DNA of 64,000 nt from Bryum argenteum. Lineage: Eukaryota; Streptophyta; Bryopsida; Bryales; Bryaceae. The position numbers were made by a program, and so were the translations under genes. The notes below the pieces were generated by a model, which saw only the letters and a program-made list of their open reading frames with translations, was not told the origin of the DNA and did no database searches. The stretch covers positions 248,001 through 312,000 of the forward strand of contig CM073331.1 of the NCBI GenBank assembly GCA_037043015.1, read 5' to 3'. The stretch's first letter is position 1. Each line of letters opens with the position of its first letter. This document shows positions 23,797 to 34,859 of the stretch, in pieces.

Positions 23797-24250
23797 AATA
23801 CATCGAGAACCAAGGCAATTTAAAAACTGCATAGGCGGAGAGTAGTGCTATATGTATGTACCACACTAAGCTCCTTTACAAGCGAACACCTTGCTACCAC
23901 TAGAGACGTTAGTCACACTTGATCTTACATTCTGGTGAAAAGAGAGCAATGTAAAGTTACCTATAGCATATTTTGTGATTATTCTTGTAATTCAATAATT
24001 TAAGGAGTAATCTTCGGTTGTGATTCAATAATATTCATATGTATGTGGATGATGAAGCAATTTTCATCATCCACATATAGATGAATTTTTTATAACAATT
24101 ATTTAAGAGTAGGTTTGATTTTTATTTATTTTTAACATGAATCCTATTTTGGGGACTTAAATCTGTTAAAAGAAGCGATATTATGAAAATGAAGCACTTG
24201 CAAAAATGGCTCATGAGGGTGAACTTTGTACAAAGCACATATTAATACTT
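23797..24250. repeat. Dispersed repeat R1, copy B
   Basis: This is the inverted, near full-length counterpart of the repeat at 1-540. It has the same central hairpin (TATGTGGATGATGAAGCAAT followed by its complement at 24040-24092) and the same outer landmarks (GGCTCATGAGGGTGAACTTTG near the right end). It has no coding content. Confidence 0.6.
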
Positions 24251-24818
24251 TCAAAGATCAATGTACTTGTTGTGAATATTCTAAATTGGATTTTTTTTAG
24301 GAACACTTCCAAGTCAAATTTCATAATGTATTCTATCAGAGTCCATGTATGATGATTCTAGTGAGTCCAATTTTTTACTTACTTTAAATTTGCTCATGCA
24401 CAAAAATTGCTTGCGTGGTGGCTTACTTCACGGGAATTCTTTCATAGTTAAATTGCTACTCAAATTCCCAAAAGACCCAAGTCGAAGCTTTTTACCAATT
24501 TAACAAGGCCAAGTGGCCAACCTCCAAAACAATCTTCGAAGTTTTTAGTAACTTTTTGTTTATTTTCTTTCAAAATTTGTCAAAATTTGAAAATTCTAAA
24601 TTAAAAAAATTAAATCAAATAGTCATCATATTGAAAAGATGAAGCAAGATGTATTTCATATTTAGGAAATTCTTACATTGTTTATTCATATAGTTGTTAG
24701 AATACCAAGTATAAGGCCATCAAACATTATTCCTATATATCACTTAACTAGTTTGTTTCTCATAACTAAAAAACATATCTTGTAGTAATACTTGGAAATA
24801 TAATTCCAATCTAAGATT
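24251..24818. other. AT-rich flank of the small Cys-rich ORF
   Basis: No gene is seen. The stretch at about 24655-24818 is similar to 31715-31845, which sits at the same place downstream of the second Cys-rich ORF. The duplicated unit therefore includes 3' flanking sequence. Confidence 0.45.
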
Positions 24819-25088
24819 CTACATCCAAAGTGTCCGTACTTCTTTCTCTTCTACTTTCTTAGAAGCTACCTTTTGATCATAATAAAATTTGTACCACTTC
24901 ATAATTTCTTTATTGTACTTGCAACAAAAGCAATGTAATATTGTATCTTGAGTTTCGCCATTATTTGTGTTGTTTCCATGGGGAGTACTCTTTTGAGTTG
25001 AAAAAAGCAAGGTCTTGTACTCTTTTGCCTTCAATTTGTAATGGGCACATCTCAAACACACTTTAGTTTCATGAAATTGGGTCTCCAT
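24819..25088 (-). CDS. Small Cys-rich protein, paralogue A
   Basis: The product is an 89-residue protein starting METQFH at 25088. It carries C11-x2-C14 with H16 (CLRCAHYK) and a later HCFCC cluster (H52, C53, C55, C56). This spacing could bind one zinc ion, but that is inference. The second copy at 31846-32109 aligns from the same Met. The frame is open further upstream (to 25211), but the two copies differ there by many indels, so METQFH is the likelier start. Upstream, both copies share a TATA-like TTATTTATAG/TTATATATAG stretch. Of 20 codon differences over the first 80 codons, 17 change the residue, yet every Cys is retained. I do not recognise the family. Confidence 0.5.
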   Translation of the reverse strand: METQFHETKVCLRCAHYKLKAKEYKTLLFSTQKSTPHGNNTNNGETQDTILHCFCCKYNKEIMKWYKFYYDQKVASKKVEEKEVRTLWM

Positions 25089-25244
25089 TGCACTTGATAG
25101 ATGTTGATAAAAAGAAAATAAAGGTTTGAGTGTATGATGGGATTCTAAACTTTGTGCAATCAAGAGTTTATATGAAGAAGATGGATATGAAGGAATGTTT
25201 ATTCTACACATGAATGTTGGACCTTATTTATAGTTGGTCACTTG

Positions 25245-25365
25245 AAAGTTAAAAGTAAAAGAAAGCAAATAAAGTGAAGAAAGTAAAAGAAAGTAAGAGA
25301 AAGTAAAAGAAAGTAAGAGAAAGTAAAAGAAAGTGAAAGTAAAAGAAAGTAAAAGAAAATCAAAC
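25245..25365. repeat. GAAAGTAAAA microsatellite
   Basis: Short tandem units of GAAAGTAAAA and GAAAGTAAGA lie upstream of paralogue A. A smaller patch of the same motif lies upstream of paralogue B at about 32260-32310. Confidence 0.7.
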
Positions 25366-25714
25366 ATAGGTGTCCGCAAAGAACTAGAAGCTTGGTGAGA
25401 AAAAGTAAAAGTTCCATTCCATGCGAACTTTTACTTTCTCAAATTTTCCTTCATCCGTTGTGAACATGCTCAATCTTTTGTCATAGTTTATGTCGAATTT
25501 GGATAGGAACATAAGAACATAAGAACACCATGCCCTTGTTGGGGGGTTGGTGTGAATAGGATGTTCGTTTGACCTACCCTTAATGATATGCCCCACAAGT
25601 CATTTGCACATTATTCACTAATGAGGGCTTTTATCAAAGACAATGTTGAAGTTGATGACTTTACAATCAAGTCACAAAGATGTAGATTACAAAGTTGCAA
25701 AGCTGATGTAATAA

Positions 25715-26200
25715 CAAGGCAATTAAATAACTACCCAGGCGGAGAGTAGTACTACATAGGCGTGGACAGGACATCCTTCAAGCTGGGACTTACCCCAACA
25801 CCTGCCCGCCCATACTCCCTGCCCAGCCAAAAATGGCATTTTTATTTTTTTTCATTTTTCGAGACCTTCAACTACTTTTTTTATAAATTTTGAGTTCGGA
25901 AATGGGATCTAAGACCCCATTTTACCCTTGGAAGACTCTTCCATGGTATCATGGGTGACATCAAAAGATAAAAAATAGGGGCCAAATTCACTCCCAAATT
26001 TTTATATGGCCGGGCAGGGTTTGGGGGGTAGGGAGGCAGAGACGCTAATAAGTCCCAGCTTGGGGGATGTCCTGCCAAATCGGTACTACATGTATGTACC
26101 ACAGTAAGCTCCTTTGCAAGCGAACATCCTGCTATCACTAGAGACTTTAGTCACACTTGACCTTAATGTTAAGTGGACGTGGCAACACCGTGAGGACATA
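25715..26200. repeat. Dispersed repeat R1, copy C, interrupted
   Basis: The left part (GGCAATTAAATAACTACC then GGCGGAGAGTAGTACTACAT) and the right part (GTACTACATGTATGTACC to GACTTTAGTCACACTTGACC) match copy B. They are separated by a 325-bp element at 25758-26082. Only the outer half of the R1 repeat is present here. Confidence 0.6.
25758..26082. mobile_element. Mutator-like MITE nested in repeat R1
   Basis: The element is 325 bp with 9-bp target duplications GTACTACAT at 25749-25757 and 26083-26091. Its inverted ends are CAGGACATCC plus CAAGCTGGGACTTA at the left, and TAAGTCCCAGCTTG plus GGATGTCCTG at the right. A 9-bp duplication is characteristic of Mutator-like elements. The uninterrupted site is visible in R1 copy B, which confirms the boundaries. 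It has no coding capacity. Confidence 0.7.
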
Positions 26201-26604
26201 CTAGTAGGTATAGTAAGAACTAGAAGTTTAGAAATTTGAAGCAGAAGTTTTATGTACGGTCGCTTGTGTGCTACTAACCCCTAAATGTACAAGAAAGGCA
26301 AAATAGCATTTTGGGGTTACAAAGGAAAAAAAAAAATTCAGTCAGATTTGACTATTATGATCTCACAAATGAAAAAGAATCAGCAAGTGTTTCATTTCTC
26401 TAGCAAGAGTATACATAATTTTGTCAATTTCTGTCCACAAGCTACAAATGCAAAGATTTGTATGCAATCTTCATATCGGGTTAAAAAAAGCTGAATCATT
26501 CAACAATATAGTCACGACTCTGCTCCATCTAAAACTAGATTGTACAAGTCTTGGTACAAGTCTCGACATCTTCAACAAAAGATTGAATGCTAGCAAAGAA
26601 TACA

Positions 26605-29556
26605 TTAGTTGGATCCAACGATGATATCCGCACGTCTCAAAGCTTGCTCAAGAATGGAACTGATAGCCTCCTTAAATGCGGAATCGAACTTAGCTTCAGA
26701 AAAACGAGCAGCTCGAGTTCTCGCTGCTTGTGCTATCTCCATCCGCTCATGGGCCGGCATTGTCACCACATGACACATCGCATTAGCAAACTCAGCAACG
26801 TTGCTTGCTAAAAACCCTGTCTGACAGCCACCTTCGTCTCGTACGATATCAAGCTTTGGGCCTGCAGAATCGTGAGCTGCAATACACCAGCACAATTATA
26901 CAGTCAACTTATTTCAAAACATAGAGCTTCTGAATAGCATGCGACATAGTTGGAGGTTTGGAACATGTGAGTCAATATCTTCCATTTACAGAAATGAAGA
27001 AATGAAGAAGTTCCTTGTATATGTGGGTTGAAAGACGAAATATACGTTCAGAACATATACTCTCAAAACAATCACATAATCTAAGTAAATTGTTATCCAT
27101 GAAGTCTAGAAAGCAGGCGAGACTCCAAAGGATGCAGTTTAAGGAGACGCATGGAATAAGGACCCTCTACTAAATGACCCTCTCCAAATAGTTAAGAGAA
27201 TCAAGTATGCGCACTTACCAATAGGAACAGCTCCAGCCGCCATATACTCCACCACAACTATACCGAAGTGTTCATCAGTCATGGTGTGAAGACCAGCAAC
27301 TGCACCCCCGAGCAACTTCACCAGATCACTGCATTGAGTTCCACACGTATGAGCTCCACTGGAATGTGCATAATACCACAATATGCATGTACAAAATCTA
27401 TGTGTAATTGCAAATGGTGAATGAAAGATGAAAGTAGTTTAGATGGTTCGATGATAGTTTTAGATGGCACTTACGAATAATCAACTTTCAGACAGAAATC
27501 CACGCTTGGTTCCAAGCCGAGCTCTCGACATTTTTCTTTCAAGGCCGATACTCTGGCTTTATCCTCTTCATTACGACAGCTTCCGACCAGCTTCAAGCGT
27601 GCATCTGTATTATGAAGCGAAAGCTGCTCTAATGCTGCTGCAAATGCTTCCAGCTGCAACTCATGTGCCTGCACCAAGTCCATCGGGTAGTGAAACAATG
27701 CTTCTCCACAGCCACAACTGGAAAAACACAATAAACTAAAGAGTAGAGTTTCTCACCTTTTCTGGCCGGAATTGAGCAACAGATATGAAATACTGATTCT
27801 GTGATGGTCGTTCCAGAGGAAGCGCCTGCTTGCCCAGAGAGTTATAGCAACAGTCAACAAGTCTGCAGGCCAATTGCGCACAAACACTGACCTCAATCAC
27901 CCCTACAACCTCCATTAGAATGCATTGGAGGCTCATATATAATCCGAGGTTAAATAGATAGTATCCAATATAGAAATGAAACGATATGCAAGATGGATAG
28001 AGAGATAGCCTACCTGGAGGGAGCCTGTGTTACACGGTGGGTAGACTAAAAAGGTTCGATTGGGTCTCTTCCAAATGGAATTAATATGTGCTCGTGTCCA
28101 TGATGAATTCACCATTATTACGTGTGCACATCGCCCTGCTAATCCGTATAGCTGCGCTAGTAGTCTGTAGTACCACACCTTGATCGAAGATAACAAGAAA
28201 CTGCACATTCAAGCACCGAAACCCTCGATTAAACTCTATACTGCAATAGAAGTACTGGAAAACGAAGTATGTAGCATGAAAGCAACGGTAAAGTCAATCC
28301 CTAGATTCATAAACTAAAACTTTCACTGAGACATTAACTACAGATCCATCTTCCAAGTTGCAGCAACTTAGTCATAGATCCTGCATTTTGAGATATAAAA
28401 AGCGTAGACGTCTTCATGGATGGAAGCAAATGGTAAAGTCAATCAAAAGATTCGTAAGCTAAAAACTTTCATCAAAACATCGACTGCAGATTCATCTTCC
28501 AAGTTGAAGTGCCTCACTGATCATTCCAGAATATCGAGATATGAGGGTCTTACCTGCGGGAGATTCGGGCATCATTGTTGTAAAGAGATGTGCGATTACG
28601 GACTCGCTCAAGCATATCCGTGCTGATAGTAGGATAGTGCGTGTAACATACAACGAGAGACCCTGCCGCTCGAGCAAGCACGTAGGTAAAAGCGTAACCA
28701 CTGGTATCCACGAATACTAATGGAGTTAACTTGGACAGAGCCTCCCATGCCAGTACCATGGACCCCAAGCTTTGGCCTATGATTGTGAAACGAGGCCAGG
28801 TCTTCGCCTCCACCCACTTCCTCCTCTCCAGCTTCACCACCTTTGACCACAAGAAACCATCAAATTATAGTCCAGTCACCTGTACTGTATTGATCGACAC
28901 ACTGTCACAAATTTGAGAGTTCTTAAGGTCAAAATTTTGTAATCTGTGCTCGATAATGCAAAACTCAGTTGACAATCAATTGCAAACCCTAGTTGGCAGA
29001 ATTTTGACGATAGAAATTGGCCTGTGGAGGTTTAAGGAGCTTAACACCAAAGAAATCAAGAGCACCAGCAGCGATCTAAAATGATCACTATCCTAATCCT
29101 TAAAACGCTCGAACCTTACATCACGGTATTGCTTGTCGCACCGAAATAAAATATGATCAACAAATTGTGTGAAATTCATGAGGTCAACAATGCAAAATTC
29201 AGGTGGCAGTCGATAGCAACCCTGATGGACAGAAATTTGAGGATAGAAAAATTTACCTGTGGAGGTTTGACGAGCTTGACACCGAAGAGATCGAGAGCAC
29301 GGGCATTAAGCGATTCGGGAGTAGCGGGGTCGCCGGAGTAGACAACGACGTCCAAGGCGGGCGCCATCTCTTGGACGGCGCGGACGGCGCACCACAAGAC
29401 GCGCTCGCCTCCGCCTCCATCGTTGGTGTAAGGGTGGAAGAATGCCACCACGGGCTTGGCGCTACGCCGGGCGCTTCGCGATGCCGCTTGCCATAGCTTC
29501 ACGAGGAGCGCCAATCCGACAACTGCCGTGAGCAGCCATCGCCATAGCTGCTGCAT
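26605..29556 (-). CDS. ALG11: ALG11, GDP-Man:Man3GlcNAc2-PP-dolichol alpha-1,2-mannosyltransferase
   Basis: The enzyme adds the fourth and fifth mannose to the dolichol-linked N-glycan precursor on the cytosolic face of the ER. Seven exons on the minus strand: 29257-29556, 28554-28840, 28014-28200, 27757-27825, 27475-27668, 27219-27328 and 26605-26876. They give 472 residues with all phases matching, the usual plant length. Seen in order: an N-terminal membrane anchor ([15 protein letters not shown]), [72 protein letters not shown], and the GT4 C-terminal signature [15 protein letters not shown]. All expected blocks are present, so it looks intact. Arabidopsis calls this gene LEW3. The start is the first Met before the anchor. 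Confidence 0.96.
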
Positions 29557-30019
29557 TTTTGCATCGAGTGCGATTGTGCTTGCAAAATCACGCCTTCTTC
29601 GTCCTCTTCCTTCTTCTTCGTCGTCTTCGTCTTCTTGGTTCTGGTTTCGTCTCCTTCACTATAGTTGCTTCTTCACGTTATTTTGGATTGAAAAGGTAGT
29701 AACGCCCAAAAATAGTCATTCTTATATAAATACTAGTACGCCCCCACGCTTATACAAATACTTCTGGGGCAATAGATACTTTGAGATTCAATATAGATAT
29801 AAGTACGACGGACTAGGGACCAAAACACCCACTTTTGGTTGGACTGGGGACCGAACGTCGAACTGGGCATCAAATTTTTACTCTAAGACTGGGGACTAAA
29901 CTCAAAAATGCACGATATTGATGATTTTCTGAGTTTGGTTCCTAGTTCAACTTAGTGCCAGTCCGCAACGTGATGCACGAAAGACCGAGTTATCTGGTCC
30001 CTAGTTTACAACTGTTCCC

Positions 30020-30151
30020 CATAATGGTGCATTTGGTCCCAGTCCGTTTTATTTAGCAGATAACTGAAAACAAGGCACAAAACGACGGACTGGGGACCAA
30101 CTCGGGTCCAAAGTGGGGACTACTTAGCGGATTTCTCTAATATCTTGGGAA
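30020..30151. repeat. Hairpin repeat R8, copy 2
   Basis: This copy aligns closely with 23425-23553: CCCAGTCCGTTTTATTTAGC, AACAAGGCAC, CGACGGACTGGGG, and the end GGGACTACTTAGCGGATTTC. The internal arms are complementary. A more diverged part of the same repeat (AGTGCCAGTCCGCAACG) lies just upstream at about 29955. Confidence 0.55.
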
Positions 30152-30416
30152 TCCGTCGACCCCTTTCGTGATCCAAATGTTGCCCCGACCACTACGTAAA
30201 AGTCGACTTTCAACGAAACCTCATGCGCCCCAATCCGGCTGGCAGTCCCCGAGATCATAATGTTATATACTGACACACACACCAAACAAACTACCTCCCT
30301 TAGATGATAGAAGTAGACAAGAAAACGCTAAATCCTTCTCTCAACCACAATATAATTGCATCCTTTGTATTTTGTACTTCCCTGCAAAAGCGAAAAGCAA
30401 AGGCCGTTCACTAAGT

Positions 30417-30557
30417 TCGATCCGCGCTCGCGGTGTCACACCTTGTTTTAGCCTTCTTTCTGCGTATGGAATTAAAGAAATCATCGTTTGATCCGCGTTC
30501 GCGGTGTCACACCTTGTTTTAGCCGTCTTTCTACGTATGGAATTAAAGAAATCATCT
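30417..30557. repeat. Tandem duplication, two units of about 70 bp
   Basis: The unit starts GATCCGCGCTCGCGGTGTCA, runs through CACCTTGTTTTAGCC and ends GGAATTAAAGAAATCATC. It is present twice in direct tandem with only a few differences, so the duplication is recent. Confidence 0.75.
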
Positions 30558-31138
30558 TTTCGCCTTCTTGTGATAATGTGAGAATCGGTGAATCTACATA
30601 TGCGCATTGGTCAACCGGGCCAAATCAAGTTTTTCTTCACAAAATTAAAGGGAGGAATTTTATGCACTTGTATTAATCATTGGCGGTGCTCTAATATGCA
30701 TAAACTCTATGTGTGAAAAGGGTCTCATTTAAAAGCCTTTGTTCTTATGTTTTTTATAAAATTTATCATGTGCACAAGTTTAGTTAAATCACCCTCCTTC
30801 TTGCTTTGTTCATTCACAATAATCTACTATTTTTAGGATATATTTTCCAATCTGAATTTTGAGCATATTACATAAGTCTATACATACCTTTATCATAGTT
30901 TTTTAATATGTAAGATAACCTACTCAATATCATCACAAATTACAACATGATAGGTGTGGAGTGAAGATAGCCATGTTCGAGATGTGTCTACATGGTAAAA
31001 TAAGTAGAAGATTGTACATATTAGAATTATCTCTTTGGGATTCGTACAAAAACAATTATGAATTTTGAATTTGATATGTAGGTCTTTCTAAAATGGTGCA
31101 ATCTAATTGTTCAAAGTGAGTATATTAACCCTTAAGCG

Positions 31139-31555
31139 CCCACGGTGTCGTTTTTCGACATTTTGGATGTGAGGCTCCGTCTTTGGTGCACAACCCCGCT
31201 TTCATCCCATCGATTTTTCATCCGCCGTTTTTTTTGCTCAACTCCTCGGTGGGTTTACTCTACTCCCTCCTTGGATAAATAGTAAAAACCTTGATCCTCA
31301 ATTTGTGAGAGTGGGCGAAAGAGATTTTTCATGAAAGTTTTGGTGGTGTGATCTTCACCCCTTTTTTGCATGGATCTTGAAATCCATACCTCCAAATGGC
31401 ATGCAACTTGGTGGTCATACTAATTGCCATGCTCCAGAGAAGATCCTACGGTTGGATTTTCCATTTTCATCTTTTATTTATTTTTACGCAGTTCTGAAAA
31501 AATCAGCATTATTACCAATTGTTAGGAGCTTTACCCCCCTTTGGGCGTTTAGGGG
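31139..31555. mobile_element. TTAA-flanked MITE, third class (P3a)
   Basis: The element is 417 bp, begins CCCTTAAGCGCCCA and ends TGGGCGTTTAGGGG, with TTAA at 31135-31138 and 31556-31559. The termini are shared with 53305-53666. No coding capacity is seen. Confidence 0.68.
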
Positions 31556-31845
31556 TTAATACCTTCCAATACCTCCCGCAAAGTTCACCCTAGTAGACCA
31601 TTTTTGCTATTATGCCATTACCAAACATACTACCTTAGATGTGAAGACTCTAACTATTTATTGCATACAAAGAAAGCTCTCTTCCAATTGAAAATACGAA
31701 GTAAGAAATGTTTTTTTTTTATATATAGGATATTCTTACATTGTTTACCTAAAGAGTTGCTAGAATCCCAAATATTGGGCCATTCATCATAATCATTAAT
31801 TGTCACATATTTTTTCTCGTCAACAATGTAACATTAACATAAATT

Positions 31846-32109
31846 CTAGTAATACTTGGTACTTCTTTCTTCTACTTCCTTAGAAGCTACTTTTTGATCA
31901 TAACAAAATTTGTACCACTTCATGATATCTTTATTGTACGTGCAACAAAAGCAATGTAGGCTTGTATTTTGAGATTTGCCATAATTTGTGTTGTTTTCAT
32001 CGGGAGTACTCTTTTGAGTTGAAGAAAGCAAGGCCTTGTACTCTTGTGCCTTTTTTTTGTAATGGGCACATCTCAAACACACTTTATTATCATGAAATTG
32101 GGTCTCCAT
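31846..32109 (-). CDS. Small Cys-rich protein, paralogue B
   Basis: The product is an 87-residue protein starting METQFH at 32109, homologous to 24819-25088 along its first 81 residues. The CLRCAHYK and HCFCC motifs are intact at the same positions. The last residues differ because of a small indel near the 3' end (ERSTKYY here against KEVRTLWM). A TATA-like TTATATATAG lies about 130 bp upstream (near 32240). The duplicated unit includes 5' and 3' flanks. Open reading frames and Cys are preserved despite many replacements, which favours coding function, though a repeat-borne frame is not excluded. No known family is recognised. Confidence 0.5.
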   Translation of the reverse strand: METQFHDNKVCLRCAHYKKKAQEYKALLSSTQKSTPDENNTNYGKSQNTSLHCFCCTYNKDIMKWYKFCYDQKVASKEVEERSTKYY

Positions 32110-32674
32110 TGCACTTGAATTCTTGGTCGATATAATGAAAAAAATAAGTAGATTTGAGCGAATGTTGGGATTTGGATTCAAAGGCATACAATGAAGGAGA
32201 TGAAAGACATGAATGTTTCTCACATATGAATGTTGGTTCTTATATATAGTGGGTCACTTGGAAAGTAAAAAAAAGTAAAAGATCCACCTTAAGAGAAGAA
32301 AAGTAAAAGAAAACTCGAAAATACATGTCATGGTTATAGCGCACCGTAAGAACTAGAAGTTTGGGAACATAAAGTAAAAGTAAATTTGGGCCAAAACGGA
32401 GGTTACAAGCATTGATGGAATTTAGTGTGGCCTTTAAATAGAGATACGGTCTTCGTGCTTCTTATCTCAACTACACTAAATTTGATAATTAGTGTTGGAT
32501 GATATTTCATGTTGACCCTTGAACTTATCTTCCAACTCTAATTTTCATTATGCGTAAATTTGATGTTCCAAAGAGAATTGATGCATATATTACTAATATA
32601 ATATAATAGTAAAATTATGATGTCATACTAATATAATATTTCTATCTATTCATAATTTGATATTATATTATTGT
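32110..32674. other. AT-rich intergenic
   Basis: This stretch holds the promoter-like flank of paralogue B and AT-rich sequence with ATATAATAT runs near 32590-32670. No gene is recognised. Confidence 0.35.
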
Positions 32675-33035
32675 ATACTAGTAAGGTCCCTGTCCTCCCG
32701 ACGGGGAAGCTCTTTATATGATACTTTTAAAAAAGTATTCCGTGTTTACCATTTTTTCAAACAGTTTTATACTTATTATTTTTATATATGCCCGTCTTGT
32801 TTTATTTTTATTTTTTTTAATTCTTTTTTTTATGCTATATCCAAAAAACATGAAAGAAGGTAGGCAGATAGAAAGATAGGTGAGCTCGGAGGTTGGTAGG
32901 TTGGTGGGTGGCAAGGATCGTTGTACAATATTTTATTATATACTAGTACTAGTATGATTCCCGTCGTCCCAACGGGAAAGGTCTTTACATGGTACTTTAA
33001 AAAAAGTATCCCATGTCTACCATTCCTCAAACGGT
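32675..33035. repeat. Hairpin-headed repeat R5, one full unit and one head
   Basis: The unit at about 32680-32941 has a head (CTGTCCTCCCGACGGGGAAG, CTCTTTATATGATACTTTT), a T-rich middle and a G-rich tail (GGTAGGTTGGTGGGTGGCAA then GATCGTTGTACAATATTTTA). A second head (CCCGTCGTCCCAACGGGAAA) follows at about 32950 and runs to the RluA-like pseudogene. The same repeat forms the array at 35425-36832. Confidence 0.65.
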
Positions 33036-33140
33036 TTTTTTTCTCCCTTTTTCTCTCTCTTTATTCATATTTGTATGGGACCTCTAGAAAACTACAACGC
33101 TCCCAATATCGGGAACGCCAAGCGCAACTTCACATGGCAG

Positions 33141-33869
33141 ATCGCCTGGATCGCGATACTAGTGGAATCATGCATGGTCATTACCAAATGCACAGAAGCC
33201 GCTGCAAAACTTACTCGTGCTTTCACGAATCGAGAGGTGAACAAGACGTACATGGCTCAGTGCGTCAGAGCTCAGCGTATGTGGAGAAAGACGAGGATAG
33301 ATTCTGGCCATGGCAGGTCCAGGTATGGAGCGTGGCGTGTGTACGCCAAACACGACGTTGGCAGGCATCTCCCTGGGGACTCTGCTCTTCAAGACATCGT
33401 CACTAGAGTTGAAATTCCGGCGGGCACGGACCTGGTAAAGCAGGATGTGCAAGCGGGTGGTGACTGCGAGTGGGTAGAGGTGGTGGTCGGAAGTGAAGAC
33501 GAGGTAAAACTGGTGGGAGAGGAGAGTTGGGATGACAAGGCGCAAGGAGTGACTGTGGTGCGTGCGTTTCCAGAAACGGGACGAACTCATCAGATTCGGT
33601 TGCACTGCCAACATATGGGCCTACCTTTGTACGGGGACGTTAAGTATGGAGGCCCTCTTGAGTGGCAAGGTGTCCGCTATGATTCCCATGCCTTGCATGC
33701 TGAGAGTCTCACCTTCTCACATCCCATCACAAAGAAGCTGCTCTCCATAGTCGCTCCTTGTCCCACTTGGGCAGCTCAACTAGGAGTGGAGCCCTTCCAG
33801 TTCCAAGACTCGCAAAACTTTCCCTTATCACTCCACTCTGCTAGCTCGCCGAGCAGGTCATCCTTGTGA
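33141..33869 (+). pseudogene. RluA-family RNA pseudouridine synthase, broken
   Basis: RluA enzymes convert uridine to pseudouridine in RNA. The catalytic motif HRLDRDTSG is readable from 33141, directly after a plausible acceptor (TGGCAG), with the His codon split across the intron. Downstream are KCTEAAAKLTRAF, NKTYMAQ, GHGRSRYGAWRVYA, then TGRTHQIRLHCQHMGLPLYG and DVKYGG, typical of the family. The frame is lost just after RLDRDTSGIM, where CATG is duplicated (CATGCATG at about 33169-33176). The catalytic motif is thus out of frame with the rest. No upstream exons are seen; the repeat R5 head lies where they would be. The closest type is the plant RNA pseudouridine synthase 1 group (inference). 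An assembly or sequencing error of 4 bp is the alternative. Confidence 0.75.
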
Positions 33870-34281
33870 GCTTCGGAACTCTTTATTTGCCGCTGTTAGT
33901 GGTCACTTTTGGGTCTGAGTGTGGACTTGGCGCTAGAGTCACAGTTATTTCTGTCAATCTGAGCTACAACAACTCCTCCCACGATGCAACGCATACTTCG
34001 CATAATTCGCAAAGTTGGGAGTCAACAAGACTTGCTGACTACTTGCAATGAAGTTCCAAACAAGCTCCTCTCCAATTGAATCTCTTTCCTTTGGTCCTCC
34101 TTGAGTCTTGCGTACTTTGACTTCTTCTTGTTCCATATTTCCTCACAGATTTCCCATTGTATTTTCTTGTATCAGCTATAAGCATTCCAAACCATCCGGC
34201 ACGGACATCCAGTCAAATCAAAATATTACCTTCATACTAATATGTAAAATAGCATTAGATAAGTAAAATATTAATGATTAT
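33870..34281. other. Downstream of the RluA-like pseudogene
   Basis: Likely former 3' UTR and intergenic sequence. No gene or repeat is recognised in it. Confidence 0.35.
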
Positions 34282-34859
34282 CCCCTAAAGATCCAAGAGG
34301 ACCAAATCGGGCTTTTGCTATTTTGGGCAGCTTAGATGAATAGGTTATAAGTAATATTTTTGCCTAAATTTTTTAATGGGTGCTCCCTATACTGCAAAGT
34401 GTATGTGGTAAAATTTACAAAGCCAAATTCCAATTTTTGAGTCTTCTACAACAATTCTTGGTTTGCGAGTCGAACTGGGGCAGTTTAAATTTAGTATTTT
34501 TTTGAAATTTTTTTTTGGAAATATGTTCATGACCAAATCACTACTTAAGTTCCAAAGGGCCCCAAGTCAAAAAGTGTACCAATTTTACAAGGGCAGCCTC
34601 CAAAAGTGTCAAAAATAATATCAACAATGCCCAAAAAAACTTCGTAAACAAACTTTGGATGTTATAATCTCTCAAATGGTAAACATCCAACGGTCAATTT
34701 TTATATCAGATACTGAAAATTGGCTTAGGTACAAGATCTTACGGTTGGAAGTTAAGAAAAGAATAAAAAAATTGTTTCGCACCCCTTGAAGTGCATAGAG
34801 GTAGAGAATTGGAGTTTTGAGGTTTTAAGCTCCCAAAAACACCCAAGGATCTTTAGGGG
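34282..34859. mobile_element. TTAW-flanked MITE, long class (P2b), inverted
   Basis: The element is 578 bp and is the reverse complement of 10556-11133 in content. It begins CCCCTAAAGATCC and ends GGATCTTTAGGGG. The flanks are TTAT at 34278-34281 and TTAT at 34860-34863, the only copy not flanked by TTAA. This fits a 4-bp duplication of a non-standard target. Confidence 0.72.

Larger units (their letters stand above)
29557..31138. other. Upstream of ALG11; repeats, no gene seen
   Basis: TC-rich sequence at 29580-29640 probably belongs to the ALG11 5' UTR or promoter. From about 29800 to 30151 there is a repeat carrying the R8 hairpin. A tandem duplication lies at 30417-30557. The remainder to 31138 is AT-rich with nothing recognised. 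Confidence 0.45.

Noticed and set aside
33168-33614. 148-residue minus-strand frame
   Set aside because: It is antisense to the RluA-like sequence, whose plus-strand protein motifs are clear.
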